The notes under the pieces: generated by a model
Told to the model about the DNA's origin: nothing
Database searches by the model: none
Seen by the model: only the letters and a program-made list of their open reading frames with translations
NCBI GenBank assembly: GCA_030407315.1
Contig: JALQPE010001805.1
Location: 1 to 64,000, forward strand
DNA: 64,000 nucleotides
Direction: 5' to 3'
Source: Asparagopsis taxiformis
Taxonomy: Eukaryota; Rhodophyta; Florideophyceae; Bonnemaisoniales; Bonnemaisoniaceae
Position numbers and translations under genes: made by a program
Shown: in pieces, positions 42,612 to 52,661 of the stretch
Layout of the letters: each line of letters begins with the position of its first letter
Position numbering within the stretch: position 1 is the stretch's first letter

Positions 42612-43062
42612 GACATTTAATGTTGGCGACGAAGTATGTGCATACTACGGAACTGTTGCGTACTCTGATATGAGCAAGGAGTCGATGAGGTTCGCGTACG
42701 GAGAGGGTCACATGGCGATAACGAAGGAAACATTCTTGATGTATGCCATCAAGCTGTATGCAACAGCGGAGGACGACGAAAACATCGAGCATCCAATTTG
42801 GATTGTTCCGGCTCCGTTCTGTTCGGCGCAGTTCATCAACGACCCGCGGTATTTGCGAGGTGAGGACACTCCGGCGGAAGACACCAGGCGGATGGCCAAC
42901 GTCGAGTTTGTCGAGAACTACAGCAGCGGTTCGACGGGGAAGAAGCTCAAGGCGAAGGACCTAGAAAATCCGAAGATCATTGTAGTACGTGCAATCCGCG
43001 ATATCTGTCCGGGGCAGGAGCTCTACGTTCATTATGGGACAGCGTTTAGAGCATGGAATTAG
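42612..43062 (+). CDS. SET domain, 3' part of the MTase-SET gene
   Basis: The frame entering at 42610 reads QTFNVGDEVCAYYGTVAYSD, then a SET core: CSAQFINDPRY in place of the common NHSC, ANVEFVEN, IIVVRAIRDICPGQELYVHYG at the end. SET domains transfer methyl groups from S-adenosylmethionine to lysine, usually on histones. The final GxEL-x-x-x-YG motif is present as GQELYVHYG. The conserved Asn-His of the NHS motif appears as Asn-Asp, so activity is uncertain. A start within this piece (an internal ATG at 42670) would give only a partial domain. The piece is therefore read as the separated end of 26205-28966. Confidence 0.85.
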
Positions 43063-43282
43063 GGTCACGAAAGATGTTTTCATTTCGACTACAAATAAAG
43101 CTACGTTCCAGAGTTGAAGTATATCATATAATGCAGCATGTCCAGCCACCATTAGTCCAGGGTGAAACCTATTGAGCAGTACTCGCCTGTCAAAAACCAA
43201 TCGTTCACACTCTAGGTGCACTTCGTCCGAGCAGTGAACCTGACTGCTTGGTTGCTGTTATGCGTGCAGATGCAAAATACAA

Positions 43283-43493
43283 GACCAAGTTGAAATGGAC
43301 GCCCGGTGGATGTCCAGCTCAGTTGCATTGCTGTCCAGCCCAGAAATTCTACAATTCAGGGCAGAAAAAAATATTGCAAAAAACATCGATTTCAGCGGGT
43401 CGATTGTGCCGTACGGCACACCCCCATCTCAAAAACATGTTCACATGTGCATGTTTTTGAGAATAGCCCAAATTTTAATTCAAATCAGGACGT
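43283..43493 (-). repeat. R repeat, inverted copy downstream of SET
   Basis: Opposite orientation to 25206-25412. Contains the same GTGCCGTACGGCAC palindrome and ACATG hairpin. Outside it GGTGCTCGCAGCC and GACAGCTGTAATT mirror the sequence outside the upstream copy. Confidence 0.8.
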
Positions 43494-43722
43494 CTTCCGG
43501 ACATAGGGGTGCTCGCAGCCTACCTCGACAGCTGTAATTGTACCTCATTAAATACTGTTGATGACTGCCTACCGTATACAATCTGGACTGTTGGCGTATT
43601 CTCCGGTACTTGACCTGACCTGAACGTTCATCGCAGACCGTTGTGGTTACCGACACTATACAGCAATCTTTTTTGTATCTCGTGCAACTCAATCGTTCCA
43701 TCGCTTCCGGGAAGGCTTCATT

Positions 43723-45923
43723 ATGCCGCCGCGTATTGCGAAGAAAGCTCCAAAGCCTCCGGGCCTCCAGAAAAAACCGGTCAGCAGCTGCTGTATCGAG
43801 TGCCCGACAATCCCGTGCGAAGAAGCGGTCTGGGCCTACCGGCAGCATTGAACCACGGTCCGGTAGTCGCAAGACGGACCGGCGCAGAACTGGGGATCCG
43901 CAGCGAGAAAGTGAGGAAGGAGGAACGGCGCGGAGAGAGATGGGGCTTGACCGAGGCAAGCGTGCTCGCAGGGACAGTGAACATCATGATGATGACATGA
44001 TAGTGGCTCAAAACATGTTGGAATTGCGGCAGAGTGCTATGGCAAAGGTAGTTCCTCCCGGGTTGGCAGATGCGGAGGTGCTGCAGACGGAGTCCCAGCC
44101 GGGGGTTCCCGAGACACTGGAGGCTGTGACCCCCACTACGCCAACTATGCCGAGTACATCAGCCCCAGCAGGAAATGCAGTCAGGGACCCGAGGATAGCG
44201 GCAAGGGATGTTGTTTCTGAGCAACGTTCACAGGATGCCAACTATCATCGGCGGTCAGGTGGTACTGAGGGGAGAGAGCAGCCGGAGTGCGGGCCTCGTC
44301 ACAACAGACTGTCATTGGTGCCAAATATGCGCGTAAAGCCCCCGCGACGTCAGGCTATTGCCGATGGAGGACATCATATTCCCGATAGCGTGCGAGATGG
44401 GGGGACGGTGAGGGCAGAGAGGTTGCATCCGCCGGAATCCATCGATTTAATGGCGAGTCGCATCAATGCGCAGAAGAAGAAGATCGCGGAGCTGGAAAAA
44501 AAGTGTTTAGCCAGGACATAGCAAACAAGGCGCTCACCACGGAGATCGTTGCGTTGGAGGCTAAGGTGAAGACTCTGCAGGCGGAAAATGCCAGCCTTAC
44601 TGCAATTGCGAGAACTTGTAGAATCAGTGATCACGGTGGCGGTAAGTCGAAAATACAGAAAGCCATTCCTGTGAAATACCTTGGAGTTCTTAGGGCGGTT
44701 GAGGAAAACCTGACAAAGTGGTGCAAGAACGAGACTATGGAGCTGGACCCTATAGCGGAACAAACGCAGAGACGTTTGAATGGACGTACCATCGAGGTAG
44801 AGCCGGTAGAAGGGACACTTTGGAGCGAAAACGGTGTAGGATATATTGCTACCCCTCCGGGCTATATCATCAAGAATCTGCAGTGGTATACACCTTCGTA
44901 CAGAGACGAGAGTGATCTGCTGAATGACTTGGTGCGACACGTACTGCGTCAAAGTCCGTGGTGTGATGTGTTTTCCGATGAGGAGCAGCGTGTGTGCTGT
45001 CAAGAGGCTGTGGCGGGGAGCAAGGAATTGAAAGTGAAGGTGACGCAGAAACTGTCCGACGTGATGAGTGCACGGAAGCGTAATGCGAGGGACAGATTGT
45101 TCGGTTCGCTGGGGTACACGAAATTAATGTCTAGATGCACGACGCTGACGACGCGAGCTGAGATGGACGAGCGAGAGGATCAAAAGCGCGAAGCGTCTGA
45201 GAAGCTTTTGAAACGGGAAAGCAACGGTGATTTGGATATGGGGAGGTGGCGAACGGCACCGTTCTCAGAGCTGCGATACAGCAAAGGCATGGTTCCTGAC
45301 AGCTTCGAAATGGAAGTGAATGGTGATGCATGGTTTAACAACCGAGTAGCTGTGAATGTGCTGGACATCTTCAGGGGTTATTCGATACGACCAGAACAAG
45401 TAATGGACATAGAGACGAGCATACTAACGCTGGCGCGCCTGGATGCTTGGCTAGTGACTACTGTGGAGTGTTTGGATGAACCGAGGGGAAAGGAGGTGCA
45501 CGGCAGAAGGAGTTTACAAGGCGGTACAGTCAATATGTGGGGGTAGCTTTTCAGCAATTAGTTGGTATGGTGGTGTACTGCATGTCTTGTCTCCAAGGCT
45601 CGCAAGCAAGGGAAGAAACGGACGTTGTCGAGAGCGAACAGCGGACTAGTGCACAGTCACGGCATGTGTTTGCAAGCCGTACTGTGACGAGAGAGGCTGT
45701 TGAAGTGTGGCAAAGCGGAGAGGGGTCTGGAATTGTTCATGTCGTTGATGATGTAAATCGTTGCTCATCACTTGTTCTAGTGTCCGAGGATTGGATTCAA
45801 TCGCATATTACGTCAAACCTCGGTGCTGTAATGGATTGTGTGATTGCGCAAGGACTAATTGGCGCAGAACTTTTCGTCGTTGACCCATATGCTGGACACC
45901 TGAGTGCAAACCTGAATGTCTAA
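43723..45923 (+). CDS. Coiled-coil protein of X, split by frameshifts at homopolymers
   Basis: Begins at ATG 43723 (MPPRIAKKAPKPPGLQKK). The frame moves near 43775 (A6 run) to a basic, Arg-rich then Pro/Thr-rich segment, moves again at 44497-44503 (A7 run), and once more at 45538-45542 (G5 run). A coiled coil spans the second shift: QKKKIAELEKK followed by IANKALTTEIVALEAKVKTL. The remainder is a long acidic/polar protein with VLRQSPWCDVFSDEE and a final domain VSEDWIQSHITSN. The family is unknown. In order and strand it sits between SET and the convergent Plavaka-like transposase. The second site, A AAA AAG, could also direct -1 ribosomal frameshifting, but three shifts all at homopolymers favour decay or base-calling error. 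Confidence 0.6.
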
Positions 45924-46084
45924 ATCAATGCCCCACGGTATGGGGGCATGGAGCGGCGCCATGCAGCCACTGCTGATAACGGTTTTGGCGTAATGGAGGA
46001 TGGTTGAAATTAGTGCAGTAAATGTGACGTTGACTAGAAGGCTTATCATGTAGTACATTATCAATAGAGTGCTGCGATTTAGAT

Positions 46085-49000
46085 TTATTCTTCTTCATTA
46101 TCATCTGTGAACTGGTAGTCAGTGTTGGTGTAGAAGCGGTTGAGATAGAAACGGTGGTCCGACCATTGCATTTGTTTCGTAAATGGCTTGACTGGAAAGT
46201 TACTTCGTACGATGTGCACGGTGCCAGATATAGTAGATGCAGGAATGAGGTCAAACCAAGGACCACCTGCACTGTGGGATGCAGTGTCATTGCTGTCAAC
46301 GGATCCGTTGTCCGGGTCCCATGTGGACCACTTTAAACAAATGCACCCAAGTGATTTTTCCACAGCGGTTTTTGGGGCAAAGCAGGTCATATACTGAACG
46401 AAAGCGAGTTCTACAGGTTGAAACAGGTTTGGAGACTGCAGGCGTACCAGTGCCAGGACGCGCCCTACCCATATGGTTCTGTAGTCATCGGCAGTTCCGG
46501 AGATGACGACAAAGGAGTACTGCGATCTCTTTGCGGGGCCGAATGATGAAGTTGCAAAGACGCGCTGCTGCTTGTGCCTCGACACGTTTGTGGGGCGAAG
46601 CATGCCACTGTGCGGGTCAAAGTCGTCGGCATCTGGGACGTACCCTCCCATGACGTAGGCGGACTTTACCACGGTGACGGAAATGTCCATGTCATGTATT
46701 GGAGGGCCTTCTGCCGTGGCGCGCAGTCTAGCGAGGGTGAGGAACGCTTGTGCAGCTGTGTCACCGAGTTGCTGGAATAGCGTTATGGTGCCAGACGGGA
46801 ACGAGGAGTTGTGCAGAGGCAAAAGAGTGGCAGGATCGGGCTGTCCGTCGATATCTGCAACGAGGAGGGTTGCATCGGGCAGCAGGGAGGCAAATTCGTG
46901 CAGTGCAACGGTGAATCCGTCGCGAACGAGTACTGCACCGTCTGTGGGCGATATCAAGCGTGCGTTTCCCAATGTGTTCGATGGGGTGTGACCAGTTGGA
47001 GTGGCCAAGGAGAATTCCATGTGGAAGGAGAATTCCATGTGGCGAATAGTCTCTTCCATGGCTGTGGAGCGCCTTCGAGAGGTTTTCCTATAACTCTGTT
47101 TGAACAGAAGATGCGAGTGTTCGTAGGGGCCTGCATCGATGTGTTCCAGGGCGCCATATCTCTGCAAGTCACCGGGAAGATGGTCTAGAAGATGGAACTT
47201 GAAAGTTTTGAGACCTGTGGTGTGGAATGGGCCGAGGGTGGAGAGCATTGATTGTTTGAAATAGGAAATGGAGTTCTGGAGGCTTTCTAGTTCGGCGGCA
47301 GTCCAGTGCTTGATGCGACCGCGTTTCATGACCCATGCGACGAGGTCAGAGTATTGCGTGCAGATGGAAGTGAGGGGGGCTGTCTCTACTTCGTCACAGC
47401 ATGTATCAATGAATGCTGCGATGAAAGGGAACACCATGTTGACATGGTGATAGTCTTTGGCTGCGAGCATGCCGCGTATGCCGTCCTCCGTGAAGAGGCC
47501 GTTCAAATTGGTGCCCTTCTCACCCTTGGAGAAGTCGACATGAAGACCAGTGATGTAGTAGTCGCGTTCGATAGCGGGCAGAATGCTGTTTGAGCCGGCG
47601 AGGATGGATTTTTTCACCTTCTTGAAGGTGCGAGGTGTCCCGGAATGGGAGGCAGTGGTGGTGGTGAGGTCTGGGGAGCTGAGGCGGTGGACAATGCACT
47701 GTTTGATGAGCTTTGAGATGCCGAGGTGGAGATTGTGCAGAGGCTCGAAGGAGAAAATGTTGTAGGGGTCTAGGGGACTGTTGGTGGGTAAAAGAGCGGT
47801 CGATTCGAGGACAGAGTGTTGTTCGAGGAGGGAGAGAGCTTCGAGCGGAGCAGTTGTATGCTCCTGAGCGCTCTCTTGGCGTGCAGAGCGTGTATCATCG
47901 AGGGAGCGGGGCTGGTGTGGCGCGGTGGATTCAAGTTGAGTGGCGGGGATGTAGCAGCGGTGGCAGGGATGTGTGGTGGTAGTGCTGTTGCGAGTGCATG
48001 AGAGCTCTTTGGCGTCTGGAAAGTCGCAGCAATAATTGGCTAGGATGGGAAAGCATTGGCGGGCAGTTGCAGTGGAGTGTGTGCAGGGGAACCCGGAAGA
48101 GAACGCGGTGGATAGGGACGAAAACACTTTTTCGAGTGCTTTATGGAGAATATCAATTTTGCGAGCGCGACTAGCAGAACTAGAGGTTGTCGGCATTTCA
48201 TCACCGAACAAGGCGTTGGACGAAGGGTTAACAATGTACGGAAGATACCCGACGATGGTGAGGCCGGTACGGATGCAGTGGCGACGGAGGGGGGCGGAGA
48301 AGTTGAGCAGTGTGACTTCTATGGGGTATGCGACGATTGCGGAGCTCTTGAGGCTTGTGCTGCTCTTGTCGGAGTACACTTGGAGGAGGCCGGCAAAGGA
48401 GGAAGGTGTGGGATCAGTTTCCTCTGCCCATACGACCTGTGGATCTTCCGAGAGCTGCACGCGCTGTCTAGTAACCTGGTGCAGCGTTTTCGCGAATTCT
48501 GTGTGTAGGGGATGAGAAAATATTGCGGTGCCGTCTGGGGCGGTCTGTGGGGAGGGGTGGAAGAGAGTATTTTGGTCGTTAGCCAGTGCTAACTGCCTGC
48601 GGAGCATGTCGACTGGGTCGCGGAGGTACAGCTGTGCCGAGTACTTACCAGTTTTGTCTGGAATGATGTGGCTCTTGTAACCTTCGGTGCGGAAATGTGT
48701 TTCGACCATGAAAGCGGTAACGTGGCGACATTCTTCTACGGTGCGAACGGCGCTGTTGAACTTTTCTAGGGAGAATGCGGGGTCTTGTAGGATGGTGATG
48801 ACTTCGCTCACGCGGCCAGCGCCGGCCTTGTACTCGAGGGTTGTGAGACTGGCGGCGAGGGATTGCACGAGGAGGTCTGCGCGGGAGGGGGTTGAGGTTG
48901 GTGGCAGTGGAGCGTCACAGGGTGACTCGCTGGAGGAAGCACGACCAGATTCGGGGTCTGGGGAGCTGGGTTGCGGGGAATCATGGTCGCCGTTTCGAGC

Positions 49001-49144
49001 AGGCTCATGGGTGACGGCAGGGACACGAGCGTTGTTGAAATGTTGGGGAGAGGGGTTGAAACGGTAGCGACACGTTCGCTCATGCAGCGCGAGCGCATAA
49101 GCATCTACGCAGTAGTAGAAGCACCCTTTATACTTGCATTCCAT
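46085..49144 (-). CDS. Plavaka-like (EnSpm/CACTA-related) transposase
   Basis: 1019 codons, ATG start, unbroken. Residues 1-28 form a zinc finger C-x4-C-x12-H-x3-C (CKYKGCFYYC...HERTC). Family features follow in order: LLQVYSDKSSTSLKS (the YSDKT-type motif), IVGYLPYIVN, CFPILANYCCDFPDA, CTRN...HPCHRCY, EPLHNLHLGISKLIK, FIDTCCDEVETAPL, FKFHLLDHLPGDLQRYGALE and YEHSHLLFKQSYRKTSRR. These parallel fungal and algal Plavaka transposases, whose DDE domain cuts and pastes DNA. It is the only transposase-like gene of X outside Y and the best candidate for its mobility. An imperfect 8-residue duplication (MEFSFH/MEFSLA) lies near the C-terminal third. Confidence 0.8.
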   Translation of the reverse strand: MECKYKGCFYYCVDAYALALHERTCRYRFNPSPQHFNNARVPAVTHEPARNGDHDSPQPSSPDPESGRASSSESPCDAPLPPTSTPSRADLLVQSLAASLTTLEYKAGAGRVSEVITILQDPAFSLEKFNSAVRTVEECRHVTAFMVETHFRTEGYKSHIIPDKTGKYSAQLYLRDPVDMLRRQLALANDQNTLFHPSPQTAPDGTAIFSHPLHTEFAKTLHQVTRQRVQLSEDPQVVWAEETDPTPSSFAGLLQVYSDKSSTSLKSSAIVAYPIEVTLLNFSAPLRRHCIRTGLTIVGYLPYIVNPSSNALFGDEMPTTSSSASRARKIDILHKALEKVFSSLSTAFSSGFPCTHSTATARQCFPILANYCCDFPDAKELSCTRNSTTTTHPCHRCYIPATQLESTAPHQPRSLDDTRSARQESAQEHTTAPLEALSLLEQHSVLESTALLPTNSPLDPYNIFSFEPLHNLHLGISKLIKQCIVHRLSSPDLTTTTASHSGTPRTFKKVKKSILAGSNSILPAIERDYYITGLHVDFSKGEKGTNLNGLFTEDGIRGMLAAKDYHHVNMVFPFIAAFIDTCCDEVETAPLTSICTQYSDLVAWVMKRGRIKHWTAAELESLQNSISYFKQSMLSTLGPFHTTGLKTFKFHLLDHLPGDLQRYGALEHIDAGPYEHSHLLFKQSYRKTSRRRSTAMEETIRHMEFSFHMEFSLATPTGHTPSNTLGNARLISPTDGAVLVRDGFTVALHEFASLLPDATLLVADIDGQPDPATLLPLHNSSFPSGTITLFQQLGDTAAQAFLTLARLRATAEGPPIHDMDISVTVVKSAYVMGGYVPDADDFDPHSGMLRPTNVSRHKQQRVFATSSFGPAKRSQYSFVVISGTADDYRTIWVGRVLALVRLQSPNLFQPVELAFVQYMTCFAPKTAVEKSLGCICLKWSTWDPDNGSVDSNDTASHSAGGPWFDLIPASTISGTVHIVRSNFPVKPFTKQMQWSDHRFYLNRFYTNTDYQFTDDNEEE

Positions 49145-50799
49145 GTCGAGTTTTGACGGAAAAGGGAGGATTGCGAGCTGAACAGGGGAGACTGTGCCGT
49201 CCAGATGCGACCAATTTTATTTTTGTGGTACTTTCGAGACTTGGAATGTAACGTGTTCGTTCGTAGTTTCGTGGGTAGTAGTTTTGTGCTCACTCCAGCT
49301 GACATCCCAACGGTGGAATTTAACCGAGAGTTCAATCATTTCCAACTGTTACATCACATTTGCGTGCTGGCAACGTGTGCATGGAAGGACGAACGACCGC
49401 CCTGGGAGATGAATTTTCAATTAATTCATTTGTAATAATAAACTTTTTTATTTCCGAACTTCGTGGAATCTGAATGTGCTTTACAGCGGATATGCCACGG
49501 ATCATGTAAGGAAAGCAAATGGATTCTCATATATATGATTATATGTTTATATTCGTTGTTCTCGATCCGGATCTCATTGTTCGGGGAATCAGAGACCATG
49601 GCTTGGGCCATACTCAATCTCACTGCCGGCGATGATTTCGAGTATGCACAGCAAGACTTAAGCGGACGCAGAAAGCTGTCCGGTCGACGCCGCAGGCTCC
49701 ACTCCGCCCTCATCACCGACTGAGATTCTTTGACCGCCTTTGCTTTGTTTAGTGTAGAGGATGGACGAAGGTACGTGCGCGAATCTTGAGGGTATGCATT
49801 GAGGGAAGCGTGGGTTTTGAGTCTGACTATTTCCGTTGATGCGATATTTTTCATTGGAAGCCTGTTGACTCATGGTGTGTATTGAGCGGAGGATGGAAGA
49901 GAGGTACGTGAAGTTTTGAAAGTGTGCTGCGAGGGAAGGTTGGTTTTGAGTCTGACTGTTGTAGTTGATTCCGATGTTGTGTAGATGATGCAGGAATGTT
50001 GATGACGGAAGGTAAGTTTCATTGAGTGCCAAGATGTGCTTTGCGAAGATATGGACTGCTGACTATGATTATTATTCATTGCAAGGTTTTTGGATCATGG
50101 TTTGTATTGTGTGTAGGATGGATGAGAGGTAAGTAAGGGAGTTTCTAGGATATCTGTCGTGGTAAGCGTTGCTTTTGAATCTGACTGTTGGGGTTGATGT
50201 TTTGTATGTGATGCAGGACTAGTGAAGCAGGAACGGCAGGACTGAAGGAGAGTGAAGAAGGGATCTAGGAAGATGGGGAATGAAGCTGTGAGGTGTTTCT
50301 GGTATGTGTATATTTTGGGGCATACGATAGAAGTGAGAGTGGGTTTCAAGTGGTGTAAGATTTTGCTGACCATGTTCGTATTTGATGTCTTGATGATTTA
50401 ATGGGCTGGGGTGGTGTCGAGGAAAGCGGGGATGGAATTGGGAAGGAGCGGATTTTTGTAATCTAGGTCGTGAGGGTTCTTGAAGTATGTGCGGATGGTG
50501 ATGCATGGCGTTCGGATGGTAGGGAGAACGCGATAGTGAGGGAGATGGGTGATCGACGATATGCTGACAGGTATTTTGTATTCTGGCTGGATACGTATTT
50601 CGTATTCTGGCTGGATACGTATTTCCTATTCTAACCGGGTATTTATTTCCTATTCTGACCAGATATGTATTCCCTATTCTAGAGAGACGTATTGTATACG
50701 AGCAGTTTCGTAAATGAGAGAATAAAATACGGTCCGATATGGGCCCTGAATTTACCATCCGCTGTAATTTCTTCCCTCCCGGTTTTCGCTGATATATTG
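49145..50799. other. Subterminal non-coding region of X with tandem repeats
   Basis: No convincing gene. A minus-strand frame (50758-50219) is rich in His, Pro and Ser but overlaps the repeats. From 49750 to 50220 a unit of about 110-140 bp recurs imperfectly, with GAGTCTGACTGTTG and GAGGATGGA motifs. From 50570 to 50690 a 26-bp unit (TATTCTGGCTGGATACGTAT) repeats about five times with drift. Such arrays near a transposon end may bind transposase. Confidence 0.6.
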
Positions 50800-51020
50800 T
50801 ATACTGGATGTCGGGTCCTAGTATTCCGCCATATGTACTAGAGAAAGTGGATGTCGGGCCCTAGTATTCCGCCATATGTACTAGAGAAAGTGGACGTCCG
50901 CATCCAAAATTTTTTTTATTTTTTTGGGCGCGGACGTTCATTTGTTCTAGTAAATCTCAGGGCCGACTAGGACCCGTACTAGAGAGACTGAACGTCCGCG
51001 TCCACTTCCGAAAACACAGA
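50800..51020. repeat. Right terminus of X
   Basis: Two direct copies of a 44-bp unit beginning GGATGTCGG and containing CTAGTATTCCGCC, then GACGTCCGC and CTAGTA motifs, then the terminal repeat ending CCGAAAACACAGA at 51020. The next bases are in the gag frame of E2. Confidence 0.75.
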
Positions 51021-51972
51021 CGGAACCGCCGCCAGTCGCGTCGCAAACGCACGCAGTCGACGCGCTGGTCGCTTCACATATCCCTGACCCTACCGCTTCC
51101 CCGTGGCCGCCGCTACCGACGCAAGCGCTCGCGAGCATTGACGACGACGCGCAAACGTCCGACGATGGCGCCGCAACGAAGCGCGAGGCCGAGTTCCGCG
51201 TTACCGACGTGCACGCTACGCCGTCCGCAACGCTTCCGAGCTTGGTTCGACAAGTAGTGGACGACCCTACGTTCCAATGCATGCTCCAGGCTGAAGTACG
51301 AGCTGCGGTGGACCGCGCTATCAAGGGCCAATCACGTGGATTGACGGCTCAGATGAGGGCGCAAGTCCACAACCTAATCGTCACTACGATGGACTCCCGC
51401 GAGGAGCACAATATTGAGCGCGCGAACGTCGCTGCGCGCGAAAACCGAACGCGAACCGCAACGCGCGCGACCCCCACGAACTACGCGCGCAACGCGGACC
51501 CCGAAGGATGGCTGGAACTGGCGCGCCAGGACCTGTCATTCGACGACCACCCGCATTCGGATAGCGACAATGGACCCGCGCATCCCGGGCTGGTAGAGAT
51601 CCAGCCGTTGAACGAGCTGTTCACGCGCGCGCTTTCGTATCGCACGTACCGCTTGCGTAATACGGACCGCGCGTTTAACCGAGCAATTGCGAGCGAATTG
51701 GCTAACACCGCGAAAATGGTGCGCCATTCGATGCAAGGAGAGAATTTCACGGGCGCTGACGGAATCGCCGTGCTATCGTTCCTGAAGTATTTCAAGAGCG
51801 CATGCGACGACACCGGCGTATCCGAAGGCGCAGCGTTGCCGATTCTCAAGTATTTCCTCGCCGACGAGGCGCGCGACACGTTCCAAACGTACGTGGGACG
51901 AACGTTCCGAGGAGCGCGCGCGGGCGTCGATTCGATTACGTGCTACGCGGAAGCCGTTCAGTGGCTCCTGCT
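51021..51972 (+). pseudogene. E2 Gag, 5' part
   Basis: Open from the X junction onwards without a start codon, so the N-terminus was separated by X and probably lies at 6467 and above on the minus strand. It contains a helical segment LPSLVRQVVDDPTFQ, an Arg-rich stretch, and the Gag core LNELFTRALSYRTYRLRN ... GADGIAVLSFLKYFKSACDD ... FLADEARDTFQTY. The frame breaks at CTGCT (51968-51972), where a solo LTR is inserted. Removing 689 bp joins it in frame to 52662-53643. Confidence 0.8.
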
Positions 51973-52656
51973 TGTCGTACCGCCTGGCGGTCCTCCCAAT
52001 CTGAGCGTGTCGCTTCCCTATTTGGTACCCACTTAAGGGATGTGCCAATCACAAGGCACCAGCCAACTGGGCGTGTTTCCTGTAATTGGGACAAGCGCAA
52101 GGCTGCAAATACCCCACTCGGGCCTATCGGCCCCGGCCAAGACCTCACAAGGGGCAAATTTTAACTTAGGCTAATCACCCATACATTACAATGTAAACCT
52201 ATTGGCAATGACCTCGCGGGTAGGCGAGCGCCAGTAATTGGGTTCTGATTGGTCACTAACTGGATATTTATTCCTAACCACTAACCCTAGCTTACAGTAG
52301 ACTTAGTATAAAACTGCCACTGGAATAGCCAGTAGGCACGGTTTCTAGAGTAACGTAAACTCAAGTGGAATTACGACCCATTGGAACAGTGTTTGCATAC
52401 CTAGTGTTTAACCCTCTCAGGGACAACCTTAGGGTTAGCTAACAGCTCGACGGATTACGTCACTCGCTCCATCTATACGCACCTAGCGTGAGCATTCCTA
52501 TTCGCCTAACCCTTTCCCTGTAGCGATCCCCTTCTCTCATACGAGACTACGCGCTGGGTATACTATAAGGTTCATCTGCTCTACCACTTTCCTCTACCAA
52601 GGCTCGGGACACCTGTCGGGTGGTTTGCCGCTCTAGCGGATTTTCTACCTGCTACA
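51973..52656. mobile_element. Solo LTR inserted in gag (684 bp)
   Basis: Begins TGTCGTACCG and ends TACCTGCTACA, with the 5-bp target duplication CTGCT on both sides (51968-51972, 52657-52661). It is unlike the E1 and E2 LTRs and has no coding potential. Contains ACTTAGTATAAAACTGCC near 52300, a possible TATA region, which suggests a plus-strand orientation. Confidence 0.85.
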
Positions 52657-52661
52657 CTGCT

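Larger units (their letters stand above)
18453..51020. mobile_element. X: 32.6-kb DNA transposon with chromatin-modification cargo
   Basis: The left end reads TCTGTGTTCTCGGAAATGG and the right end, in reverse complement, TCTGTGTTTTCGGAAGTGG. Both are followed inward by GGACGT and CTAGTA motifs. CG lies outside each end and may be a 2-bp duplication. On the right X adjoins gag of E2 in mid-frame. Its left end now abuts an unrelated gene fragment, which the inversion with X' explains. Genes: zinc-finger-like frame, ParB/2OG protein, 241-aa protein, MTase-SET, coiled-coil protein, Plavaka-like transposase. Without the inserted Y (13.6 kb) X would be about 18.9 kb. Confidence 0.7.

Noticed and set aside
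42600..42612. TTAA at the right edge of Y as a piggyBac-type target site
   Set aside because: The left edge has no TTAA. AACA is shared by both flanks and restores the SET frame.
43641..44000. Alternative 119-codon frame at the start of the coiled-coil gene
   Set aside because: It ends in low complexity and lacks the continuous basic-to-coiled-coil character of the chosen frame.
50219..50758. 180-codon minus-strand frame near the X right end
   Set aside because: The repeats it encodes follow a DNA tandem repeat, and the rest is His/Pro-rich low complexity. More likely subterminal repeat DNA.
18453..51022. A clear 3-bp target duplication (ACG) for X, as in CACTA elements
   Set aside because: The outer CG is common to both ends and may belong to the terminal repeat. 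A third base would make the ends unequal, so the length cannot be settled here.
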